Positions 1 through 8,685 of a DNA stretch of 64,000 bases are shown here, in pieces. Each line of letters starts with the position of its first letter. Positions within the stretch are counted from its first letter, which is position 1. The stretch lies in contig NZ_MKQR01000021.1 of NCBI RefSeq assembly GCF_001940455.1, positions 124,001-188,000 of the forward strand. Direction: 5' to 3'. The position numbers and the translations under genes were made by a program. The stretch is from Actinokineospora bangkokensis. Its GTDB lineage: Bacteria; Actinomycetota; Actinomycetes; Mycobacteriales; Pseudonocardiaceae. Under the pieces are notes generated by a model. That model saw only the letters and a program-made list of their open reading frames with translations. It ran no database searches and had not been told where the DNA came from.

Positions 1-1608
1 CCCTACATCTCCGGGCTGTCGCTGAACCTGGCCGTGACCGTGCGCGACCCCGAGGGCGGCACGGAGCGCTTCGCCAGGGTCAAGGTGCCCGACAACGTGC
101 CCAGGCTGGTGCCGATCGACCGCAGCGCCGACGAGCGGGTGGCGATCTTCCTGCCGCTGGAGGAGCTGATCGCCGCCCACCTCGGCGCGCTGTTCACCGG
201 CATGGACGTCACCGAGGTGCACGCCTTCCGGGTCACCCGCAACGCCGACCTGGAGGTCGAGGAGGACCGCGACGAGGACCTGCTGCAGGCCCTGGAGCGC
301 GAGCTGGCCCAGCGCCGGTTCGGCCCGTCGGTGCGCCTGGAGGTCTCCGACGACATGAGCGAGCACATGCTGGAGCTGCTGCTGCGCGAGCTGGAGGTGC
401 ACCCCAACGACGTCGTGGTGGTGCAGGGGCTGCTCGACCTCACCTTCCTCTGGCAGGTCTACGGCGTGGACCGCAAGGAGCTCAAGGACCCGCCGTTCGT
501 GCCCGCCACCCACCCGGCGTTCGGCGAGCGGGAGACGCCCAAGAGCGTGTTCGCGACCCTGCGCGAGGGCGACGTGCTCGTCCACCACCCCTACGACTCG
601 TTCTCCACCAGCGTGCAGCGGTTCGTGGAGCAGGCCGCGAGCGACCCGCACGTGCTGGCCATCAAGCAGACCCTCTACCGCACCTCCGGCGACTCCCCGA
701 TCGTCGACGCGCTGATCGACGCGGCCGAGGCGGGCAAGCAGGTGGTGGCGCTGGTCGAGCTCAAGGCGCGGTTCGACGAGCAGGCCAACATCAAGTGGGC
801 GCGGGCGCTGGAGAAGGCGGGGGTGCACGTCGTCTACGGGCTGGTGGGGCTCAAGACGCACTGCAAGACCGCGCTGGTGGTGCGCCAGGAGGGCTCGACG
901 ATCCGCCGGTACTGCCACATCGGGACCGGCAACTACAACCCCAAGACCGCCCGGCTCTACGAGGACGTCGGCCTGCTCACCGCCGACCCGGGCATCTGCG
1001 CCGACCTGACCGACCTGTTCAACGTGCTCACCGGCTACGCCCGCCAGGACGAGTACCGCAGCCTGCTGGTGGCCCCCTACGGGGTGCGGCGCGGGATCGT
1101 CGAGCGGATCGAGGCCGAGGTCGAGCACCAGCGCGCCGGGCGCGCCGCGGGCGTGCGCATCAAGGTGAACTCCCTGGTGGACGAGCAGGTGATCGACGCG
1201 CTGTACCGGGCGTCGCAGGCCGGGGTGCCGGTGGACGTGGTGGTGCGCGGCATCTGCGCGCTCAAGCCGGGGGTGGCGGGGCTGTCGGACAACATCCGGG
1301 TGCGCTCGATCCTGGGCCGGTTCCTGGAGCACTCGCGCATCTTCACCTTCGCCGGGTCCGGGGAGCACTGGATCGGCAGCGCGGACATGATGCACCGCAA
1401 CCTCGACCGCCGGGTGGAGGTGCAGGTGCGGGTCACCGACAAGCGGCTGACCCGGCAGCTGGACGAGATCTTCGAGTCGGCGCTGGACCCGGCGACCCGC
1501 TGCTGGGTGCTGTCGGCCACCGGGGACTGGGAGCCCTCGCCCGCCGGGGAGTCGACGGTGCGCGACCACCAGACCCAGACGCTGCTCAAGCACAAGGCCC
1601 TCGGCTGA
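1..1608 (+). CDS. ppk1: Polyphosphate kinase 1 (5' end cut by window)
   Basis: Partial gene: the reading frame is open from base 1, so the N-terminus lies outside the window and 535 C-terminal residues are visible. Ppk1 reversibly transfers the terminal phosphate of ATP to inorganic polyphosphate. The phospholipase-D-like catalytic half is present. LKTHCK carries the histidine equivalent to the autophosphorylated His of E. coli Ppk, and [10 protein letters not shown] carries the second essential His. HHPYDSF and [12 protein letters not shown] are further family signatures. The stop codon lies 3 bp before the Nudix gene, so the two are probably co-transcribed, as ppk-mutT1 are in mycobacteria. 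Identity is secure; only the start is missing. Confidence 0.97.
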   Translation, partial: PYISGLSLNLAVTVRDPEGGTERFARVKVPDNVPRLVPIDRSADERVAIFLPLEELIAAHLGALFTGMDVTEVHAFRVTRNADLEVEEDRDEDLLQALERELAQRRFGPSVRLEVSDDMSEHMLELLLRELEVHPNDVVVVQGLLDLTFLWQVYGVDRKELKDPPFVPATHPAFGERETPKSVFATLREGDVLVHHPYDSFSTSVQRFVEQAASDPHVLAIKQTLYRTSGDSPIVDALIDAAEAGKQVVALVELKARFDEQANIKWARALEKAGVHVVYGLVGLKTHCKTALVVRQEGSTIRRYCHIGTGNYNPKTARLYEDVGLLTADPGICADLTDLFNVLTGYARQDEYRSLLVAPYGVRRGIVERIEAEVEHQRAGRAAGVRIKVNSLVDEQVIDALYRASQAGVPVDVVVRGICALKPGVAGLSDNIRVRSILGRFLEHSRIFTFAGSGEHWIGSADMMHRNLDRRVEVQVRVTDKRLTRQLDEIFESALDPATRCWVLSATGDWEPSPAGESTVRDHQTQTLLKHKALG

Positions 1609-1611
1609 CCG

Positions 1612-2475
1612 ATGGCCGCGCACATCCGCGCCGCCGGGGCGGTGCTGTGGCGCCGGGCCCGCGGTGGACCCGAGGTGGCGGTGGTGCACCGCCCGCGCTA
1701 CGACGACTGGAGCCTGCCCAAGGGCAAGCTCGACAAGGGTGAGACGACCATCGCCGCCGCGGCCAGGGAGGTGGCCGAGGAAACCGGCAGCGGGTGCGCC
1801 CTGGCGGGCCACCTGGGCCGGGTCGAGTACGCGGTGGCGGGCGTGGACAAGGTGGTGGACTACTTCTCCGCCCGCGCCACCACCGGCTCGTTCGAGGTCA
1901 ACGACGAGGTCGACGAGCTGCGCTGGTTGCCCCCGGCGGCGGCGGCCGGGCTGCTGACCTACCCGCACGACCGCGGCGTGCTCGACCGGTTCACCGCGCT
2001 GGGGCAGGACGTGGTGACGCTGCTGCTGGTGCGGCACGCGCACGCGGGCAAGAAGGAGCTGTGGGACGGCCCGGACGCGCAGCGCCCGCTGTCGGAGACG
2101 GGGAAGCGGCAGACGCGGGCCCTCACGCGCCTGCTGCCGCTGTTCCACCCGTCGGCGGTGCACGCGGTCCCCAAGGTGCGCTGCGAGGCGACCGTGGCGC
2201 CGCTGGCGGGGTTGCTGGGGCTGCCCGTGGCGGCCGAGCCCGCGCTCGCCGAGGGCGCCCCGCTGCGGCGCGCGGTGGCGCGGGTGCGGGAGCTGGCGCG
2301 GGCGGGCAGTGCGCCGGTGGTGTGCGGCCAGGGCGGGGTGATCCCGGACCTGCTGGCGGAGCTGGCGGACGGGACGGGCGTCGCGGTGGACCGCCGGTGC
2401 CGCAAGGGCAGCGTGTGGGTGCTGTCGTTCACCCGCTCCGCGCGGTTGGTGGGCGCGCATTACGCGGCGCCCTGA
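1612..2475 (+). CDS. mutT1: Nudix hydrolase / histidine phosphatase fusion (MutT1 type)
   Basis: A 287-residue two-domain protein. Residues ~1-125 form a Nudix domain with the box GKLDKGET...REVAEETG (about 38-59). Residues ~134-287 form a histidine-phosphatase domain starting LLLVRHAHAG (RHA motif near 141-143). This is the MutT1 architecture of actinobacteria, known to hydrolyse 8-oxo-dGTP and diadenosine polyphosphates. The phosphatase domain is shorter and more degenerate than phosphoglycerate-mutase types. The ATG lies 3 bp after the ppk stop, so translational coupling is likely. Substrate is assigned by family and synteny only. Confidence 0.9.
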   Translation: MAAHIRAAGAVLWRRARGGPEVAVVHRPRYDDWSLPKGKLDKGETTIAAAAREVAEETGSGCALAGHLGRVEYAVAGVDKVVDYFSARATTGSFEVNDEVDELRWLPPAAAAGLLTYPHDRGVLDRFTALGQDVVTLLLVRHAHAGKKELWDGPDAQRPLSETGKRQTRALTRLLPLFHPSAVHAVPKVRCEATVAPLAGLLGLPVAAEPALAEGAPLRRAVARVRELARAGSAPVVCGQGGVIPDLLAELADGTGVAVDRRCRKGSVWVLSFTRSARLVGAHYAAP

Positions 2476-2805
2476 TCCGCGGTCGCGGTGGCGGTTTTTC
2501 GCCGCGGCGCGGTGGTGCGGCGGGATTCGACGGGAGCGGTTGTGCGCCCCCGGTGCGGGAAGCGGTCGCGCGGTTCCGCACCGGGGTGAGCGCTTTTCCG
2601 GAGCAGATTCTCCGGATTGGTTGGGGTGCGGGCATTTCCCCGAACCCCGGAACGGGTCCCCTTCCGCGGCACGCGGAAAGGCGTTCACCACGTCCGCGCG
2701 GTGGCGGCAACCGGGTCACCACGACCGCTGACCCCAGCGGGACCCGCCTCCGGATCCCCTGCGCGGCCCCGTGATCACCCCCCAGCGAGCCCTGGAGCGC
2801 CCGCA

Positions 2806-2826
2806 CTCCCACCCCTGGGGTGGGAG
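2806..2826. terminator. Short GC hairpin after mutT1
   Basis: CTCCCACCCC / GGGGTGGGAG inverted repeat with 10 bp arms and almost no loop, in the convergent gap between mutT1 and hupB. No U-tract. It probably contributes to termination or RNA 3'-end stability. The rest of 2476-2805 shows no supported gene or RNA. Confidence 0.45.
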
Positions 2827-2839
2827 CACCCCGGACGCG

Positions 2840-2876
2840 CGAGAGCCCCGCACGGGGGAAGCGTGCGGGGCTCTCG
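2840..2876. terminator. Bidirectional terminator between mutT1 and hupB
   Basis: Perfect 14 bp stem (CGAGAGCCCCGCAC with GTGCGGGGCTCTCG) and a 9 nt loop, between two convergent genes and 33 bp beyond the hupB stop. Strong hairpin without a clear U-run, common for high-GC actinobacteria. Confidence 0.75.
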
Positions 2877-2908
2877 CGGGGTTCCTCGTCCTCGGGACCG
2901 GCCGCCAA

Positions 2909-3631
2909 CTACTTCTTGGGGGTGGTCTTGCGGGCCGCGGAGGTGGTCTTGCGGGCGGTCGTGGTCTTGCGGGCCGCCGAGGTGGTCTTCGCCGCCGCGG
3001 CCTTGGGGGCCGCCTTGGTGGTGGTGCGCTTGGCCGCGGTGGTCTTCGCCGCCGCGGGCTTGGCCGCGGTGGTCTTGGCCGCCGTCGTCTTGGCCGCGGT
3101 GGTCTTCGGCGCCGCGGCGGTCTTGGCCGTGGTGCTGCGGGTCCGCGTCGTGGTGGCCTTCGCCGTGGTGGCGGGCTTGGCCGCCGCCGCGCGGGTGCGC
3201 GTGGTGGTCGCGCGCGTGGTCGCCGCAGGCTTCGCCGCGGTGGCGCGGGTCCGCGTGGTGGTGGTGCCCGCCGCCGCGCGGGTCGAGGTGGCGCGGGTCG
3301 TGGTGCCCGCCGCCGCGCGCGCGGTGGTCTTGGCGGCCGTGACCTTGGGCAGCTTCTTGGTGCCGCTCACGACCTCCTTGAAGTGCGTCCCGGCGCGGAA
3401 GGCGGGGACGTTGGTCTTCTTCACCTTCACCGTCTCGCCGGTGCGCGGGTTGCGCGCGGTGCGGGCGGCGCGGGCGCGCTTCTCGAACACGCCGAACCCG
3501 GTGATGTTGACCTTCTCGCCCTTGTTGACCGTGCGGACGATGACGTCGACGAGACCGTCGACCGCGGCACCGGCCGCCTTCTTGTCGCCCAGGCGCTCGG
3601 TCAGCGCCTCGATGAGTTGGGCCTTGTTCAC
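2909..3631 (-). CDS. hupB: HU-family nucleoid protein with long basic tail (HupB)
   Basis: A 240-residue protein. Residues 1-~92 form a canonical HU fold ([10 protein letters not shown]..., [29 protein letters not shown] beta-arm). Residues ~95-240 are a low-complexity Lys/Arg/Ala/Thr tail of [11 protein letters not shown] and AAKPA-like repeats ending ARKTTPKK. Actinobacterial HupB uses such a histone-H1-like tail for DNA compaction and as a target of acetylation and methylation. The GTG start is preceded by GGAGG about 8 nt upstream. It sits between convergent mutT1 and the leu genes, as in mycobacteria. The tail's repeat composition makes length variation between strains likely. Confidence 0.97.
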   Translation of the reverse strand: MNKAQLIEALTERLGDKKAAGAAVDGLVDVIVRTVNKGEKVNITGFGVFEKRARAARTARNPRTGETVKVKKTNVPAFRAGTHFKEVVSGTKKLPKVTAAKTTARAAAGTTTRATSTRAAAGTTTTRTRATAAKPAATTRATTTRTRAAAAKPATTAKATTTRTRSTTAKTAAAPKTTAAKTTAAKTTAAKPAAAKTTAAKRTTTKAAPKAAAAKTTSAARKTTTARKTTSAARKTTPKK

Positions 3632-3851
3632 CCTTCAGTCCTCCGTGAGAGAGCCATGTTGCCGTTTACGACCCAATCGAGCCGACTTCTCGCCAAGATA
3701 GGCCTAAATGCGCGCGATTTCCACGCGACGCGCCCTGAATTTTCCTTGGCTGCCCCGATCCGCCGCCACCGGGGGGCGGTTCGGGGGCCGTTCAGGGGGT
3801 CGCGCGGTGGCGTCCCGGAGGGGCGTTGGGGCCCTTGCGAAGGGTTCCCGG

Positions 3852-3893
3852 GGGTGTCCGGATCCCCCGTCCAGCAGGGGGATCCGGACACCC
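3852..3893. terminator. Terminator of leuCD
   Basis: Perfect 17 bp inverted repeat GGGTGTCCGGATCCCCC / GGGGGATCCGGACACCC with loop GTCCAGCA, starting 3 bp beyond the leuD stop. It isolates leuCD from hupB. The remaining 3632-3851 holds the hupB Shine-Dalgarno and presumably its promoter; no convincing -35/-10 pair could be fixed there. Confidence 0.85.
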
Positions 3894-3895
3894 GC

Positions 3896-4498
3896 TCAGG
3901 CGGTGGGCAGGGGGGTGGTCACCGGCTTCCACACTGGCCTGGCCTGCTCAAACGCGTCGATCAGGTCCTCGTGGCGCAGGGTCAGGGAGATGTCGTCGAG
4001 GCCCTCAAGCAGCCGCCAGCGGGTGTAGTCGTCCACGAAGAACCGGCAGGTGAAGTCCTTGGCGCTGATGGCCTTCTCCCGGAGGTCGACCGTGACCTGC
4101 GTCCCAGGCTCGGATTCGAGCAGCTTCCACAGCTGCTCGACGTCGGACTGCTCGCACTGGGCGGCCACCAGGCCCTGCTTGCCCGCGTTGCCCCGGAAGA
4201 TGTCGGCGAACCGGCTGGAGACGACCACCCGGAAGCCGTAGTCCGACAGCGCCCAGACGGCGTGCTCGCGGGAGGAGCCGGTGCCGAAGTCGGGGCCCGC
4301 GACGAGCACGCTGCCCGCCCGGTAGGGCTCCTGGTTGAGCACGAAGTGCTCGTCGGAGCGCCAGGCGGCGAACAGCCCGTCCTCGAACCCGGTCCGCGAG
4401 ACCCGCTTGAGGTAGACCGCCGGGATGATCTGGTCCGTGTCCACGTTGGAGCGGCGCAGGGGCACCCCGACGCCGGTGTGGGTGGTGAACGGCTTCAT
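3896..4498 (-). CDS. leuD: 3-isopropylmalate dehydratase small subunit
   Basis: A 200-residue swivel-domain subunit of isopropylmalate isomerase, which converts 2- to 3-isopropylmalate in leucine synthesis. Typical features are the N-terminal [19 protein letters not shown] and the [13 protein letters not shown] substrate-binding loop. Length is normal (about 195-205). It lies 14 bp downstream of leuC on the same strand, so the two subunits are co-expressed from the leuC promoter, and it is followed by a strong terminator. Confidence 0.98.
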   Translation of the reverse strand: MKPFTTHTGVGVPLRRSNVDTDQIIPAVYLKRVSRTGFEDGLFAAWRSDEHFVLNQEPYRAGSVLVAGPDFGTGSSREHAVWALSDYGFRVVVSSRFADIFRGNAGKQGLVAAQCEQSDVEQLWKLLESEPGTQVTVDLREKAISAKDFTCRFFVDDYTRWRLLEGLDDISLTLRHEDLIDAFEQARPVWKPVTTPLPTA

Positions 4499-4512
4499 GT
4501 CGGCAGCGCTCC

Positions 4513-5946
<1,434 letters not shown>

Positions 5947-5961
5947 CGCCCATCACTCAGC

Positions 5962-5994
5962 TTCCCACAGACTGGACTTCCCACATAACGGGAA
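5962..5994. promoter_or_regulatory. Operator repeats in the leuC / iclR divergent promoter
   Basis: Two direct copies of TTCCCACA (5962-5969 and 5978-5985) are spaced 16 bp, about 1.5 helical turns. The second is also the left arm of a perfect palindrome TTCCC-ACATAAC-GGGAA (5978-5994), which lies between the proposed -35 and -10 of the iclR promoter. Location suits autorepression plus control of leuCD by the IclR-type regulator. Factor identity is inferred from context. Confidence 0.6.
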
Positions 5995-6002
5995 AGTAGT
6001 AT
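5973..6002 (+). promoter_or_regulatory. Promoter of the iclR regulator (leaderless)
   Basis: -35 TGGACT (5973-5978), 18 bp spacer, -10 TAGTAT (5997-6002). The GTG start codon is at 6009, so transcription should begin at or next to the start codon, and no Shine-Dalgarno is present. Confidence 0.55.
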
Positions 6003-6008
6003 CGAGAC

Positions 6009-6710
6009 GTGGGACAGCATAGCGGCATCGGAGTTCTGGACAAGGCAATGGCCGTCTTGCAGGCCGTGGCCAAGGAGCCCTGCGGGCTGGCGGAGTTGTG
6101 CACCAAGACCGGGTTGCCCCGGGCGACGGCGCACCGGCTGGCCGTGGGGCTGGAGGTGCACCGCCTGCTGCGGCGCGGCACCGACGGCCGCTGGCGGCCG
6201 GGCGCGGCGCTGGCGGAGCTGGCGGGCGGGGCCACCGACCCGCTGCTGGACGCGGCGACGGCGGTGCTGCCGCGGCTGCGCGACCGCACGGGCGAGAGCG
6301 TGCAGCTCTACCGCCGCGACGGCCTGCACCGGGTCTGCGTGTGCTCGGCGGAGCCGCCGAGCGGGCTGCGCGACACCGTGCCGGTGGGCGCCCGGCTGCC
6401 GATGACGGCGGGGTCGGGCGCGAAGGTGCTGGCCGCCTGGTCCGACCCGGCCACCCAGCGCAGCCTGCTGGCCGACGCGGTCTTCGGCGAGCGCGCCCTG
6501 CTGGAGGTCCGCCGCCGCGGCTGGGCGCAGAGCGTCGCCGAGCGCGAGCCCGGCGTCGCCAGCGTCAGCGCCCCCGTCCGCGACGCCCAGGGCCAGGTCG
6601 TCGCCGCCGTCAGCGTCTCCGGTCCCATCGACCGCATGGGCCGCCGCCCCGGCGCCCGCTGGGCCGCCGACCTCCTGGCCGCCGCCGACGCCCTCCAAAA
6701 CCGCCTCTAG
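6009..6710 (+). CDS. IclR-family regulator of leucine genes (LtbR/NdgR type)
   Basis: A 233-residue IclR-family protein. The N-terminal winged helix (about 5-65) reads GVLDKAMAVLQAV...LPRATAHRLAVGL; residues ~75-230 are the IclR effector domain with GARLPMTAGSGAKVLAAW. It is divergent to leuC, the position of LtbR (Corynebacterium), NdgR (Streptomyces) and Rv2989 (M. tuberculosis), which repress or tune leuCD and other amino-acid genes. Start GTG follows a -10 TAGTAT by 6 nt, with no Shine-Dalgarno, so the mRNA is probably leaderless. Effector and full regulon cannot be read from sequence. Confidence 0.9.
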   Translation: MGQHSGIGVLDKAMAVLQAVAKEPCGLAELCTKTGLPRATAHRLAVGLEVHRLLRRGTDGRWRPGAALAELAGGATDPLLDAATAVLPRLRDRTGESVQLYRRDGLHRVCVCSAEPPSGLRDTVPVGARLPMTAGSGAKVLAAWSDPATQRSLLADAVFGERALLEVRRRGWAQSVAEREPGVASVSAPVRDAQGQVVAAVSVSGPIDRMGRRPGARWAADLLAAADALQNRL

Positions 6711-6757
6711 CCCCCTCCCCACCCCTCCGACCCCACCACTCCGCCACTCCGCACCGA

Positions 6758-6849
6758 CCCGGGTGCGAGCGGCCTCCGGCCGCAAAGCACCGCCCCTGGC
6801 CGAGCCGGACCGACCCCGGGTGCGAGCGGCCTCCGGCCGCAAAGCACCG
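6758..6849. repeat. Tandem 35 bp repeat with internal hairpin after iclR
   Basis: Two identical 35 bp copies (6758-6792 and 6815-6849), start-to-start 57 bp, each reading CCCGGGTGCGAGCGGCC and on through TCCGGCCGC to AAAGCACCG. Each contains a 6 bp hairpin GCGGCC-TCC-GGCCGC. Possibly a duplicated terminator of the iclR gene. Confidence 0.7.
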
Positions 6850-6865
6850 GGAATTGCGTCGCGGG

Positions 6866-7011
6866 CCCGGCTGGGTGGTTGTGCTTGGTCGGGGCCCCTA
6901 CGGCGATCATGTGCTGTCGGGCGGGAAAAGGCGGGCTGAAAAGACGCCCGCCCGTCCCGTTTGGGTAGCACATGATCGCCTCCCCCAACCAAGCACAACC
7001 ACCCACCCGGG
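6866..7011. repeat. Dispersed 146 bp palindromic element, copy A
   Basis: Long imperfect inverted repeat: left arm runs from CCCGG through GTTGTGCTTGGT to GGCGATCATGTGCT, right arm starts AGCACATGATCGCC and returns to the complement. The centre holds a second hairpin GGCGGGC...GCCCGCC around TGAAAAGA. Near-identical copies lie at 36290-36434 and, inverted, at 52171-52316. Copy A has GTTGTGCTTGG where the others have GATCCGCTTGG, on both arms, a compensatory change that preserves pairing. The stretch 7012-7280 is C-rich and shows no supported gene. Confidence 0.85.
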
Positions 7012-7280
7012 CACCCCCACACCCGGGCCGCCGGTCACCCCCCATCACCTTCCACACCCCACCGATCAATTGAGCACAAGCTCACCCAAACCAAGAGCAA
7101 GCGCCCCACAAGCCACCGCCCCCCAGCCAAGCCCAATCAGACACCCAGACATCTCACAGCCAGCCCACTGACCGCCATTTCCCTTCCCCCAGCCCCCAAC
7201 CCACCCAACAGGCCCCGGCCCCCACAACCCAGCCACCGCACCGTGGGGGTCCGGGGGGTCGCCCCCCGGAAATAACGCAA

Positions 7281-7319
7281 GGCGCCCCATGTCTGCGCTT
7301 TTCGCAGACATGGGGCGCC
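7281..7319 (-). terminator. Terminator of the tRNA-Gln/tRNA-Glu operon
   Basis: Perfect 17 bp stem GGCGCCCCATGTCTGCG / CGCAGACATGGGGCGCC with loop CTTTT, 9 bp downstream of tRNA-Glu on the minus strand and followed by a weak T-rich stretch in that direction. Confidence 0.8.
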
Positions 7320-7328
7320 CAGGCGACG

Positions 7329-7401
7329 TAGCCCCGACGGGATTTGAACCCGCGCTACCGCCTTGAGAGGGCGGCGTCCTAGGCCGCTAGACGACGGGGC
7401 C
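7329..7401 (-). tRNA. tRNA-Glu (CUC anticodon)
   Basis: A 73 nt cloverleaf on the minus strand. Acceptor GGCCCCG pairs with CGGGGCT (terminal G-U pair) and discriminator A. The anticodon stem CCGCC/GGCGG closes the loop CTCTCAA, giving anticodon CUC for GAG. The T-loop is TTCAAAT. CCA is not encoded. It is the second tRNA of a two-tRNA operon, 84 bp after tRNA-Gln. Confidence 0.96.
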
Positions 7402-7485
7402 TTGGAACTTTCTTGGTCTTGCTGTTGTTCACTTGCTCTGTCCTGCTGGGAGAGACTCTAGCACACCGGCTTGGGTGCTCTTCCG

Positions 7486-7557
7486 CTGGGGTACCAGGAC
7501 TCGAACCTAGACTAACTGAACCAGAATCAGTCGTGCTGCCAATTACACCATACCCCA
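7486..7557 (-). tRNA. tRNA-Gln (CUG anticodon)
   Basis: A 72 nt cloverleaf on the minus strand. Acceptor TGGGGTA pairs with TACCCCA, discriminator G. Anticodon stem ACTGA/TCAGT with loop TTCTGGT gives anticodon CUG for CAG. The weak U1-A72 first pair is the known identity element that lets GatCAB recognise mischarged Glu-tRNA-Gln. CCA is not encoded. Confidence 0.96.
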
Positions 7558-7617
7558 CTGCTCGCTTTCCGGGCCCTTCGGATCTCTCCGCGCGGCCCGT
7601 CCGGCTTGCTGGGAAAG

Positions 7618-7647
7618 ATGTTAGACCACACCCCCTGCCGGGGTGAA
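7618..7647 (-). promoter_or_regulatory. Promoter of the tRNA operon
   Basis: On the minus strand, -35 TTCACC (7642-7647), 18 bp spacer, -10 TAACAT (7618-7623), about 60 bp upstream of tRNA-Gln. The fit to a housekeeping sigma promoter is moderate. Confidence 0.5.
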
Positions 7648-7655
7648 ATCGGGGG

Positions 7656-8483
7656 TCAGCGGCGGGGGGTGGGGAGGCCGAAGCCGCTGGTCACGGTGGG
7701 GGTGCGGTACTCGGTGACGAGCAGGGCGGGCAGGGCGGCGAGGGAGTCGACGACGGGGAGGTCGGGCGGGGGGCCCGCGGCGGTGCGGTCGAGCCAGACG
7801 CCGTGCAGGCCCGCGGCGCGGGCGGCTTCGGCGTCGAGGTCGAGGCGGTCGCCGACGTGCAGGGTCTGGGCGGGTGGGGCGCCGAGCTGGTCGCAGGCGG
7901 CGTGGAAGATGCGGGGGTCTGGCTTGGCGGTGCCGGTGCTGGCGGGGCTCAGGACGGCGTCGAAGAAGCGGGCGAGGCCGAGGTCGGCGAGGCGGGCGCG
8001 CTGGTGCGGGCCGGAGGCGTTGGTCACCGCGGCGATGCGCAGGCCCGCGGCGCGCAGCCAGTCCAGGCAGGGGACGGTGTCGGGGAACAGCCGCCAGCCG
8101 CCGCGCATGTGGGCGAGCCTGCGGTCCTCCAGGACGGCGACGGCGTCCTCGTCCACCCAGGCGCCGAGGTCGGCGAGGAAGGCGCGGGTGCGGGTGCGGC
8201 GCATGGTGTCGTGGTCGAACTCACCGGCGACGGCGCGGGCGTGGTGCTCGTCGGTGACGGCCTGCCAGGCGGGCCACAGGTCGTCGCGGCCGACGAGGCG
8301 GTGCACCGCGGCGCGAGCGCCCGCGGTGAAGTCGATGAGGGTGTCGTCGATGTCCAGGCACACCGCGGTGATCAGCGGCGGGGTGCCGGGCAGGCGGGTG
8401 TCCGCGCGGGGCGCTCGCGCCTCCCGGTCGGGGACGGCGGTGCCGGTCCTGGGCGACGCGGGGGGCGCGAGCGGCGATCTCAT
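7656..8483 (-). CDS. HAD-superfamily hydrolase
   Basis: A 275-residue haloacid-dehalogenase-type phosphatase. Motif I is VCLDIDDTLIDF near residue 40-52 (nucleophile and acid Asp), motif II VTNASG, and motif III/IV KPDPRIFH followed by VGDRLDLDAEAARAAG. It resembles the pyrimidine-nucleotidase or phosphoglycolate-phosphatase branch; the exact substrate is unknown. The ATG is preceded by -10-like TAGCCT at 8490-8495 with a 6 nt gap and no Shine-Dalgarno, so a leaderless transcript is likely. The first ~35 residues are poorly conserved in character, and a later start cannot be excluded. Confidence 0.85.
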   Translation of the reverse strand: MRSPLAPPASPRTGTAVPDREARAPRADTRLPGTPPLITAVCLDIDDTLIDFTAGARAAVHRLVGRDDLWPAWQAVTDEHHARAVAGEFDHDTMRRTRTRAFLADLGAWVDEDAVAVLEDRRLAHMRGGWRLFPDTVPCLDWLRAAGLRIAAVTNASGPHQRARLADLGLARFFDAVLSPASTGTAKPDPRIFHAACDQLGAPPAQTLHVGDRLDLDAEAARAAGLHGVWLDRTAAGPPPDLPVVDSLAALPALLVTEYRTPTVTSGFGLPTPRR

Positions 8484-8563
8484 CAGGCGAGGCTAGGCGC
8501 GGCGGGCGGCCCGCCGATTCGTCTGCCCGGGTGGTGTTCCGGCTTCTGACACGGTCAAGCGGA

Positions 8564-8603
8564 CGGCCCCCGCGAGGACCGACGAGGTCTATCGCGGGGG
8601 CCG
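8564..8603 (-). terminator. gltX terminator
   Basis: 12 bp stem CGGCCCCCGCGA / TCGCGGGGGCCG with a nested GGACC/GGTCT stem in the loop, about 80 bp beyond the gltX stop. Confidence 0.7.
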
Positions 8604-8685
8604 CTGCGGTTGTTACGGGAAGTGGGCTTCTTCGCCGTTATCCCAACGGTTGCACCGGTGTCGCACCGGGGAAACCGCGGTCTGC

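Noticed and set aside
1609-1611. Possible tRNA or regulatory signal between ppk and mutT1
   Set aside because: Gap is only 3 bp; simple operon spacing.
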